NCBI GenBank assembly: GCA_011033025.1
Contig: WFMF01000023.1
Location: 682,001-746,000, forward strand
Source of the DNA: Beroe forskalii
Lineage: Eukaryota; Ctenophora; Nuda; Beroida; Beroidae
Reading direction: 5' to 3'
Length of the DNA stretch: 64,000 nt
The position numbers and the translations under genes were made by a program. Below are positions 58,401 to 64,000 of this stretch, one piece after another (position 1 is the stretch's first letter; each line of letters opens with the position of its first letter). The notes below the pieces were generated by a model. That model was not told where the DNA came from. It searched no databases and saw nothing but the letters and a program-made list of their open reading frames with translations.

Positions 58401-59909
58401 TGGCCGAATTGCCCGCTACTTAAACATAGCCAAATGACTGTGTGATTGAAATCAAATCAATTATTTGATTGATTCCGTGAAAATTGATATTGTTTTGATT
58501 TGATGATTAAATAATTGTAGAATTTTTGAAAAAAGAATTTACCGAGCATTGAACTCAAATACCTACTAAGCAGCCCAGTTAGCTAGCTGTAGCCCACAAT
58601 GCAAAGGATGCCACTACACCAAGCTACTCTGACGCGAGTGATATTATAAAGGAGCAGTTGGATGCATGAAAATGGAGCATACGACGACGACGACGACGAC
58701 GACCAACTTTTGTCGCGCGCAGCACACCACCTATTTCAGATTTAACAGTACGCGTATAGGTAGTATACACACAACCCCAAAATACACGATCTCTGCTAAC
58801 CTATTCTCAATGCCTTTTTGTAAAACAAAAACGCGATTGGGAACAGGAAAAAATACAAAAAGAGACACATCTTTTAGGAATGGTGGGAGAGGGGAGCCAT
58901 CAAGTGAAATCATAACTATTAAGAATCGCTAAAAAAGGTTGGGCCCCAGGTGTGCATCGGCAGATTACCGAGTTACCAGTTTTTTAAGTTATATCTTGAT
59001 TGTAATTTGTATGCTACCATAAATACAAATACGGTACTTTAAAAACAAAAGACCTCATATCAAGTCACCAAAAATATGCCACCACGAAAGAGCTACCACC
59101 ACCCACACCACTCCACACTCCAAACCCCCCCAGCCCCCCTCCCCCTACTACTGTCCGAGCTAGTAACTTTGAGAGAGTTCCGCTTCATATCAGCCATGAC
59201 CCCCAAATACGCTGCCCCCGTCCGCTTCAGACTGTCCGGGTTGACGGAGAGGAAGGAGTCGAGTGCGTTAGCGTCCCCCTCACCGCACAGCCGCATCAGG
59301 GTCGTGTAGTCCGGGGCGGACTCCTCTGGGACTGTAGGACGGTTAATTAATTCTAGAGATGGAAAAAGGTGAAAAATCACGATATCATCATAATTTTAAG
59401 AGTTGAAGAGACAGACAACCATAACTTTTTACTTTTATAGCAAACAAAAAATTTTGGGCCCTTGCCAGGGCCTTAATTACAGCAAACAAAAACCCACCGA
59501 ATTGCTTGCTGTCCGCATCTCCATCGTAAAGCCCCCTGAAGGGCTTGTCAAAGGGAGGGTCGTAGCAGAGAGTGGTCATTGGACTCAGGAGCACTTCCTC
59601 ATCCTCCAGCACGGGACTTCTCTGAAAAGGGGGGGGGGGAGGTAAAGAGGGGAGTTTTAGAAAGGGGGGGGGGGCAATCTGCACACATATATGCGTAAAC
59701 AAACAAACAAATTACACGGTTTTGAATTTCTCTCAAAAAAGCCCACAAGAAAATACAACTCCAGCCTAACTGCTATCATCTCACTCACAAGGTGGTCTCT
59801 GAATCTCTCTAGCTCCGGCAGGTCAGGTATGTCATCCAGACTCGCACCCACCGCCACGGACCTGACTTGAGGCCACTGGTCTGCAGCAGCGGTACTTGCT
59901 GCACTTTCC
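46361..59909 (-). CDS. TRPC: TRPC-type cation channel, 16 exons, 5' end not found
   Basis: Sixteen exons from 59909 to the stop at 46361 join largely in frame by GT-AG introns, giving about 770 residues. Order: acidic N-terminal part; ankyrin-like repeats (TTLMRLCGEGDANALDSFLS; IVSAILGGNPECVRLLVEAG; CALRVDRMDVAEYLVSQGAD); the TRPC linker (LETAFLLG..WERLGTACERFSVHLIDQ, EVSAVM, RNEFVSHPATYRLLQQ); S1 (SLISPFLLPFLSVVSYILCG); S2 (FVCDILLFTWLISVLLLK); S4-S5 (ITLSVRFLSIVRPLIPYNPL, LGVLGFLYVVFNVAIHTVYL); pore and S6 (LLFIIFLLLSFLTLISFTIS); TRP box (HPIPPPFNILTWPL); a C-terminal coiled coil. Family members are calcium-permeable plasma-membrane channels. Odd: the S3 exon is not found, exon 10 contains an in-frame TAA, and S6 lacks the usual NxLIAMMN. 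Possibly decaying, or the assembly is faulty around the 40-bp array. Confidence 0.82.
46789..46988 (-). CDS. TRPC: TRPC-like exon 15 (coiled coil)
   Basis: Acceptor CCTCCCAG|GCA, donor GACAG|GTGAAC, phase 2. Heptads such as KLDALQAVWKSFVGLQDNLA predict a C-terminal coiled coil, as in TRPC tetramers. Confidence 0.7.
46989..47095 (-). repeat. Short repeats of the exon-15 acceptor tract
   Basis: The coding-strand phrase GGTAACCCCTCCCA(AG) upstream of exon 15 occurs twice in full, plus partial copies (GGTAACATCTC, CTCCCCGGTAAC). Confidence 0.55.
47334..47477 (-). CDS. TRPC: TRPC-like exon 14
   Basis: 48 codons between TCTCCAG|GGA and TTCGAG|GTATTT, phase 0: GIKQVVWGDSEYNLLHNTSL, then KQDIVSRVCSRLKPTQQRNE. 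Resembles the TRPC region YxxVMRxLVxRY in position only. Confidence 0.65.
47515..47735 (+). repeat. Polypurine G-rich tract
   Basis: GGGAGG/GGGGTG units with an internal repeat of about 110 bases (GGGGGTGGGTGGGAGGGGGG at two positions). Many G-runs give quadruplex potential on the plus strand. The proline- and glycine-rich open frames are by-products. Confidence 0.9.
47845..47935 (+). repeat. TTTACAAGG repeats
   Basis: About eight units of ACAAGGTTT(T)ACAAGGTTT type in the exon 13-14 intron; the same unit recurs at 63832-63862. Confidence 0.85.
47940..48106 (-). CDS. TRPC: TRPC-like exon 13 (TRP box)
   Basis: Acceptor TTCTCCAG|GAAAAG, donor AAAAAG|GTGAGT, phase 0. It encodes CSTMKLVMMHEANHPIPPPF, then NILTWPLALFCKCCVC; IPPPFNIL is TRP box 2. 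Confidence 0.85.
48251..48408 (-). CDS. TRPC: TRPC-like exon 12 (pore and S6)
   Basis: Acceptor TTCCCAG|TGC, donor TTTG|GTGAGA, phase 1. It encodes ALTVFTVLFLSLDRVVSSPG and AGQLLFIIFLLLSFLTLISF, then TISCF. The S6 end departs from the usual TRP sequence. Confidence 0.7.
48420..49018 (+). repeat. 16-bp minisatellite AGTGGTGTCAAWACRG
   Basis: About 37 units with longer repeating blocks (a block with CCATTGGGAATGAGTGG occurs three times). It fills the exon 11-12 intron. Related units with the core GTGGTGTCA occur at 54983-55198 and 63665-63830. Confidence 0.92.
49027..49219 (-). CDS. TRPC: TRPC-like exon 11 (S4-S5)
   Basis: Acceptor CTCCCAG|GAG, donor AACAG|GTTAGG, phase 2. It encodes LLITLSVRFLSIVRPLIPYN and SYLGVLGFLYVVFNVAIHTV, consistent with S4 (ANIFSSLRLI-like) and S5. 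Confidence 0.75.
49290..49456 (-). repeat. 31-bp minisatellite, left block
   Basis: About five units containing CATTTCCATATATGGTAAGT on the coding strand. They match the exon-10 donor (CATATATG|GTATGT). The block ends abruptly at 49456, where the 40-bp array begins. Confidence 0.88.
49457..53471 (+). repeat. 40-bp minisatellite, second array, 4.0 kb
   Basis: About 100 copies of the same unit as at 13.9-22.2 kb, same orientation, same common indel variants. It is bounded on both sides by the 31-bp minisatellite, with a hybrid junction at 53372-53395 (ACCCATCACAACTTACCATA inside the array). Confidence 0.98.
53472..53775 (-). repeat. 31-bp minisatellite, right block
   Basis: About eight units of the same 31-bp repeat up to the exon-10 donor. 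Each unit carries ATATATG|GTAAGT, a better 5' splice site than the exon's own. Confidence 0.9.
53776..53882 (-). CDS. TRPC: TRPC-like exon 10 (S2), with an in-frame stop
   Basis: Acceptor AGTTCAG|GTT, donor TATATG|GTATGT, phase 1, joining exons 9 and 11 in phase. It encodes FVCDILLFTWLISVLLLKDT, then HD, TAA, LRMGRITPQIIYG. The part after the stop still resembles the linker before S3. Stop is real, an error, or a sign of decay. Confidence 0.6.
53883..54869. other. TRPC-like intron 9, non-minisatellite
   Basis: Contains duplicated 60-base phrases (GATGATGAAGAAGCATKTTG at 54303 and 54420). Possible exon-like segment at 54600-54715 with acceptor TATTTCAG|GTTTTCC, but it does not fit the channel family. 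Confidence 0.45.
54870..54975 (-). CDS. TRPC: TRPC-like exon 9 (S1)
   Basis: Acceptor TTTTCAG|GAG, donor TTCAT|GTGAGT, phase 2. It encodes FLSLISPFLLPFLSVVSYIL, then CGARRDSPLRKFM, the first pore-domain span and the following basic loop. Confidence 0.82.
54983..55198 (+). repeat. 17-bp minisatellite GGGTGGTGTCAGGRWK
   Basis: About 13 units in the exon 8-9 intron, starting seven bases from the exon-9 acceptor. Same GTGGTGTCA core as at 48.4 and 63.7 kb. Confidence 0.88.
55213..55372 (-). CDS. TRPC: TRPC-like exon 8 (FVSHP motif)
   Basis: Acceptor CCTCAG|GTAAGT, donor CCAG|GTATGT, phase 1. The exon's first six bases are themselves a consensus 5' splice site. It encodes VSAVMCRDHAPSRQSAPIHD and GRNEFVSHPATYRLLQQR, the TRPC KxFVAHPxxQQLL landmark. 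Confidence 0.88.
55373..55920 (-). repeat. 57-60-bp repeat of the exon-8 acceptor plus first coding bases
   Basis: About nine tandem units. On the coding strand each contains CTAG|GTGAGCGCGGTGATG, then CCGTGACCACGCCCC, matching the exon-8 boundary CAG|GTAAGTGCAGTGATG and its next codons, followed by TTTTAACATGACTAAACATC. Each unit therefore has a 3' splice site fused to a 5' splice site (AG|GTGAGY). Confidence 0.92.
55954..56075 (-). CDS. TRPC: TRPC-like exon 7
   Basis: Acceptor CTCTCAG|GTCGGG, donor AAGAG|GTAAGC, phase 0. It encodes SLASHWERLGTACERFSVHL, then IDQCLSPQE, matching the TRPC pre-S1 helical linker. Confidence 0.85.
56085..56312 (-). repeat. 15-16-bp minisatellite CCCCCTCCTTAGCAAC
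   Basis: About 13 units in the exon 6-7 intron. On the coding strand each reads as a pyrimidine tract ending TTAG, i.e. an acceptor-like site. The same unit fills 57130-57400. Confidence 0.88.
56461..56577 (-). CDS. TRPC: TRPC-like exon 6
   Basis: Acceptor CGCAG|GTAATA, donor TTGG|GTAAGA, phase 1. It encodes VESRDPDVQALWRLISQQIL, then TPAPLETAFLL, like the DPFxTAFxL stretch of TRPCs. Confidence 0.8.
56966..57126 (-). CDS. TRPC: TRPC-like exon 5
   Basis: It encodes CARADCPLSCALRVDRMDVA, then EYLVSQGADVGEAL, ending at TTAG|GTGGGT, phase 1. The start is unclear: the best protein join is ..CCCCAT|GTGTGC, a non-AG acceptor (see findings). The alternative CATAG|CAACGC would need a different exon-4 donor. 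Confidence 0.65.
57128..57400 (-). repeat. 15-bp minisatellite CCCCTCCCTAGCAAC
   Basis: About 17 units in the exon 4-5 intron, same family as 56085-56312. Confidence 0.88.
57417..57556 (-). CDS. TRPC: TRPC-like exon 4 (ankyrin repeat)
   Basis: Acceptor CCCGCAG|GAC, donor AACAT|GTGAGT, phase 2. It encodes IISPIVSAILGGNPECVRLL, then VEAGASVNSPNG, aligning with the last TRPC ankyrin repeat. Confidence 0.8.
57557..59167. other. TRPC-like intron 3, 1.6 kb
   Basis: Mostly unique AT-rich sequence. Holds a tRNA-like segment on the minus strand at about 58545-58635 and an (ACG)7 microsatellite at 58680-58702. Open frames here show no family features. Confidence 0.5.
58545..58635 (-). repeat. tRNA-like (SINE-like) segment
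   Basis: A box TGGTGTAGTGGC and a weaker B box GAGTTCAATGC on the minus strand. The A region resembles that of the element at 59930. Confidence 0.35.
59168..59331 (-). CDS. TRPC: TRPC-like exon 3 (ankyrin-like)
   Basis: Acceptor CCTACAG|TCC. It encodes TTLMRLCGEGDANALDSFLS and GAAYLGVMADMK. The donor is uncertain: AAA|GTTACT (used here) is phase 0 and in frame with exon 4. Confidence 0.65.
59498..59621 (-). CDS. TRPC: TRPC-like exon 2
   Basis: Acceptor CCTTTTCAG|AGA, donor TTCG|GTGGGT, phase 1. It encodes SPVLEDEEVLLSPMTTLCYD, then PPFDKPFRGLYDGDADSKQF. Confidence 0.65.
59789..59909 (-). CDS. TRPC: TRPC-like exon 1 found (not the true first exon)
   Basis: Acceptor CCCACAG, donor CACCTT|GTGAGT, phase 0. 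It encodes ADQWPQVRSVAVGASLDDIP, then DLPELERFRDHL. No start codon, so at least one exon lies upstream (above 59.9 kb or outside). Confidence 0.6.
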
Positions 59910-59924
59910 CTGTGGGTAGGGTGG

Positions 59925-60000
59925 TTAGTTGGTGTAATGGTATGCAGTCTGGCTCGTGATCAAAAGATCCCGGGTTCGATTCCCGGCCGTTCCTACTGAG
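59925..60000 (+). repeat. tRNA-derived element
   Basis: A box TGGTGTAATGG, perfect B box GGTTCGATTCC and a paired T arm (CCGGG/CCCGG). The 5' and 3' acceptor strands do not pair and the anticodon stem is weak (loop CTCGTGA). A decayed tRNA or SINE head; not called as a functional tRNA. Confidence 0.5.
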
Positions 60001-60556
60001 CTAAGGGTGGAAGAGTGGGATGTCATCATTTCACGCATGTGGCTATGTGGGCAGGATTGCTCGAAATGGAGTACTCGATAAGCTTAGATACTGACAATTG
60101 CGCGCACCACTCTAAACTACAGTAACTTACTGTTGTGTAGTGCGCGCAATTATTAGTATCTAAAGTAATTATCAGGCACTCCTTTCAGAGCGGTCTCCCC
60201 ACATATCATCCAGAACTTAAAAACAGGTTTGGCGAGCATAATATTCAAAATTTCCACTTTAATTCATCTCTTTTTTTAATTCCTACTTCTTTCAGGGTTA
60301 GAATCAGGATTATTATACGGGGGTGGAAATAACTATGTCAAATATGATTATTACCCTCCTGTGGCTCAAACTCCAGTGTGATAATTATCGATATATCACT
60401 CCTTTATACTTTTATAGGACTACTGAACAGTGGCGGAATAATAGAGCAGAATATCTTCGAATAAATTGTTGATTTTATGAAGGAGCACTCAAAATCTATA
60501 AAAACGTTGAATTCAGACGAGGGTCGTCAGACCCGAGTGGGAGGGGGTACTGTTTT

Positions 60557-60691
60557 GTCGGGTAATAATACAATTAACAAACTCATGGATCGTGTTATAT
60601 CGAAAATTGTCAAACTCGGCTGACGCCTCGTGTGATAATTTTCGATATAACACTCCCATTCGTTTGTTAATCGTACATTATTAAACCTGAC
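60557..60691. mobile_element. Fold-back element
   Basis: Arms of about 60 bases: GTCGGGTAATAATACAATTA... and GTGTTATATCGAAAATTGTC against its reverse complement, around a short GC-richer centre. No coding capacity. Confidence 0.7.
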
Positions 60692-62594
60692 TCGAAAGTA
60701 AACCTTCGCAACTTCAGCCCGACTTCCTTTTCTCTGGTTGGGTGTTTGATCGGTGATATGCCGTTTACAAACACTTCTCTAAACATGCGATTCTAATACC
60801 ACAGCAAGTTTGACAGGTCATTGACAAGAGGTGAAGGAGGATGACATAACACTAGGCAGAAATAGGTTTCAATGGAAATTGGACATAAAAATCTAACTCT
60901 CCACTCTAACCGCTGATAATGACGTCGATCCAAACCGTCTAGTACGGACGAACAGTACGGTTGCTCACGATTTCAAAGGCAGGAGCGTTATAACAAACAA
61001 CAAATCAGCTTGTGAATAATATAAATAATAAATACATACACACAAATACACAAATACAAACACACACGCACACCGACAGTCATTACTTATCGTTGATATA
61101 AAGCATGTAAACATATACAATACACAGCAAACGATACAAAGCACTGGTTATTAATGGTAATTAGTAAAGCAAACGATCGTTATAAGGGCTCCGAAGGAAT
61201 TCATTGCATAATATACGCTAATCTCACGAGGCGAAGCCGAGTGCCAATTAATGTACTAATCACTCGAGGCGAAGTCAAGTGTTGATTTTTGATTACGCGA
61301 GAGTCAGCCAAGTGCAATAAGTTCAACAGTATCAGTGACGTTAGATTAGCGTATTTTACCACGACCAGCTGTTATACTCCTAAAATAATTGCACGGTAGT
61401 AATCTGCACGGGGGTGGTAAAATATTAACGAAAAGAGTGAGTCAAACGATTGGTGCGAAACACTTGTTAAACTCTCTGAAGAAAGGAAGCAAGGAAGAAA
61501 GAAAGCAAGGAGCAGAATTCCTGAGTATTTACAGCAACACACACAAAAAGGTCATTATAACACCAGATGAAACTCTGTGCTTGTCACCCTTAAATCACCC
61601 CCAAAACATGTAAATATTACCCTTTATCAAAGCACATCATTTAGAGGAAATTATGGTATTTAACAGAAGCTAATGAAGGAAGAGGTCACACACAAATATT
61701 AAACACTAAGGGGAGCCCAGTGAGAGAGATGGAGAGAGAAATCTACACGAGCGTCTAGTGAAGTAGTGACATATGATGTACTGCGCAAGCAATCTGTGAT
61801 TAGTTTTCTCGCATGTAGTACAACAGAAAGAGGCATATAAACTGGTGTTGGTGTCATTATTATGATGTGATGTGGTGGCATTGATGGCATGGCACTGTCT
61901 ATGCCTTTAATGACACCATCATCTAACTGCCACCATCTCATAAGAGTGTGTGTATAATGTGTGTGTATAGTGTATACATTGTATAGTCACATAGGACGTG
62001 TGGTGGTCTAAGTACAAGTTGTGTATAAGATGTATTGTTTGAGGTGTAGGTGTGCTGTTTAGAAAGGTTCACATGTTGTCATAACAACCTCATAGCAACA
62101 TCCCCATAGCAACGTCCCCATAGCAACTGGTGAAATAGGTACCCACCGCCTCATATCAACATCAACGTATCTAAATTCTACTATCTACATTCATTATTCA
62201 TATCTAGTTTGAATGATGCATTAGGTATATGTCTAGATAAGAATAGAAATTTGAATTTACAATATATAACGCAACATCATTGATTTATCACACTGGTAAA
62301 AGCTTAAAAGAGTAAAATAGCCATGAACAAAATAAAGCGCCGTCTAGTCATCTTATTTTGTTTTGAAGTTCATTCTGCTACTCCGCTTCCCATTTACACC
62401 CGAACCTCTGTTGCCCTCCTCCGCTAACCTCTCTTGTTACCCACCCCCGGCCCCCAACCTCTGTTACCCCCCTCGGCCTCTGTCACCCTCCACAACATGC
62501 TAAACGGGGTTCTAGATCCGCAGCCTCAGAAGTGAAGGCACTCTGTGAGACTTGTGACAACGAAACACAAGATAAATACAAAAGGCGACCGTGT

Positions 62595-62705
62595 GACGTC
62601 ATAAATTCACCATTCTAAGCTATGATAATGACGTCATCAATTCACCATTCTATGCTATGATAATGACGTCATCAATTCACCATTCTATGCTATGATAATG
62701 ACTTC
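62595..62705 (+). repeat. 35-bp triplicate with CRE-like sites
   Basis: Three units GACGTCATCAATTCACCATT..., two of them joined so as to create TGACGTCA, the cAMP-response-element palindrome. Regulatory role unproven. Confidence 0.7.
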
Positions 62706-63664
62706 ACTCTCAACTCCCTATACTTTTCACTAGCTGTTATGATCGCTGAGAGCGACCTTCAAAAGAGCTACGATTAAAATGTAGTAAAAGGAGCACAAGC
62801 AACTTGCTCTCTCTCAAATAATAAATAAACAACTGAGGCTGGACGGCACAGGGTAACACACAAAGAATAGCATGTAAAAGACAAATCCGTGAAATATTAC
62901 CGTTGTAATGAATAATATGTATATTAAATGAATAAAGTTTAAATTCATTATTAGAGTTACAAAGCAGATTTATTAACACGAGTGAAGTATAAGAGAGGTG
63001 TTTAGATATGACGTGTCAAGGGAGGGTGTCACTTGGTGGCGAGAAAATCAAGTAAAAAGCATTCCATTTGCCTGGGGTCACCAGTAAGTAAAGTTTTTAA
63101 TGTTATAAAGCGAATTAATTCGCACGGTCTGGAAGTAAAAAGCATGCCATTTGCCTGGATTTACCAATATAGCGAGAGAGAGGTGTACTATATTACGTGG
63201 AACGACGAATGAAGACGCATAAAAAGTCTTTGGGGTTCACGATTACACCAAGTAAAACGCAATTATCCCTTATTTGGAGGGAAACGGAGTTAGCAATCAT
63301 ACCTTACTTGGTAAAGGTACTTTGTGATCGGCTGTGCTTTCTGATGTGGCACTATATGTAATGCAGTGGCAGACGAATTGTCCTACGAGAAAATATACAA
63401 GTCCCTCATTAACATTTAATGTTGATGGGGGACTTGAATAATCTGGGGTCGAAAAGGAAGATACGGGGATTTTTCCGCGAAATTCCAAGATTTCGTTCCA
63501 GAGCCTCAAACACAAAAGAAAACACGGAGAACACAATGTCAAAAGACTCTTTGACAGTGAACTGCTAGTATTCTACATCCTACAACAAAATATCATGTTA
63601 AATGCGGCAAGAATCAAATCATGACAAATGTGAAATGAATATTCGCAAAGAAAAGTGAGCGGTT

Positions 63665-63865
63665 AGGTGGTGTCTGAACGAAGTAGTTATTGGTGTCAGA
63701 GTGAATTGGTGTCAGCGTGAAGTGGTGTCAGCGTAAAGTGCTGTCAGCGTGAAGTGGTGTCAGAGTGAAGTGGTGTCAGAGTGAAATGGGGTGTCAGCGT
63801 GAAGTAGTGTCAAAGTGAAGTGGTGTCGGAGGTTTTACAAGGTTTACAAGGTTTACAAGGTTTAA
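63665..63865 (+). repeat. 17-bp minisatellite GTGAAGTGGTGTCAGMG plus TTTACAAGG repeat
   Basis: About ten units, followed by four TTTACAAGG units. Both families also occur in TRPC-like introns (48.4, 54.98, 47.85 kb), which hints that the same gene continues here. Confidence 0.85.
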
Positions 63866-64000
63866 TATAAAATATCAACCAACTAACGTTGGTTGTTATA
63901 TTGTACAATAACAATAACAACAAACATCATCCTTTATTTCTTTCCTGTCTCATATATTTTCATATTTGATAATATCCTGATATCAAAAATTAAAATCTCA

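Larger units (their letters stand above)
60001..64000. other. No gene recognised; upstream of the TRPC-like exons found
   Basis: May be TRPC-like intron or 5' flank. Contains inverted repeats at 60083-60165 (TTAGATAC..AATTGCGCGCAC arms) and 61205-61360 (TACGCTAATCT arms), a 35-bp triplicate with CRE motifs TGACGTCA at 62595-62705, a 26-base duplication AGTAAAAAGCATKCCATTTG at 63050 and 63136, and repeats at the right edge. The open frame 63297-63542 has no family features. Confidence 0.45.

Noticed and set aside
57556-59168. A direct-repeat (GGACAGT) non-canonical intron between TRPC-like exons 3 and 4
   Set aside because: A canonical in-frame option exists (AAA|GTTACT to GCAG|GACAGT), so no special splicing is needed.
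63297-63542. First exon of the TRPC-like gene (81 codons)
   Set aside because: It ends near a plausible AAG|GTATG donor, but no TRPC N-terminal features or supporting acceptor could be seen.

Overview
This is animal (metazoan) nuclear DNA, not bacterial. Genes are split by spliceosomal introns, coding blocks are short, there are no operons, and the recognisable genes are typical animal ones: a lysophospholipid acyltransferase of the AGPAT3/4 type, the lysosomal/mitochondrial transporter-like SLC35F6, a COMM-domain protein, the JmjC hydroxylase KDM8/JMJD5, a TRAIP-like RING ligase and a TRPC-type cation channel. I cannot name the phylum. A 100-base run of N at 39134-39233 is a scaffold gap. 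Scattered single-base length differences inside repeats and inside otherwise intact exons suggest residual indel errors, so apparent frameshifts should be read with care.

Layout. 0.7-2.4 kb (minus): first five coding exons of an AGPAT3/4-like gene whose 3' end lies outside the window. 4.5-10.8 kb: repeats only (telomere-like stretch, a terminal-inverted-repeat element, a palindromic 20-bp minisatellite carrying a MITE, and about 3.9 kb of a 170-171-bp satellite that switches orientation). 11.3-12.0 kb (minus): a 231-aa single-membrane-span protein I do not recognise. 12.9-27.4 kb (minus): SLC35F6-like gene, exons spread over 14.6 kb, introns almost wholly minisatellite, including 8.4 kb of a 40-bp repeat. 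28.4-30.5 kb (minus): COMM-domain exons, then KDM8. 31.6-32.2 kb (plus): a two-exon 78-aa protein. 32.3-42.2 kb: no gene seen; minisatellites, fold-back elements and the gap. 42.3-44.3 kb (minus): TRAIP-like gene. 46.4-59.9 kb (minus): TRPC-like channel, 16 exons found, 5' end not found, again with minisatellite introns including 4.0 kb of the same 40-bp repeat. 60-64 kb: no gene seen; fold-back elements and short repeats.

The main observation is how the introns are built. In three unrelated genes (AGPAT-like, SLC35F6-like, TRPC-like) many intronic minisatellites are tandem copies of the neighbouring exon-intron boundary, so the arrays carry rows of extra 3' splice sites, 5' splice sites, or both fused as AG|GT. 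Examples are the acceptor of AGPAT exon 4 (five copies), acceptors of SLC35F6 exons 5 and 8, the donors of SLC35F6 exons 2 and 5, the donor of TRPC exon 10, and about nine copies of acceptor plus the first 30 coding bases of TRPC exon 8. The last coding bases and stop codon of SLC35F6 are likewise amplified into a ten-copy 43-bp array. The 8.4-kb 40-bp array lies inside what looks like one SLC35F6 exon and can be removed in frame by splice sites supplied by the repeat itself. Both 40-bp arrays also sit where a conserved exon of the host gene cannot be found. Tandem duplication of exon edges as a mechanism that makes and lengthens introns here is my inference; the repeats and junctions are visible in the sequence.
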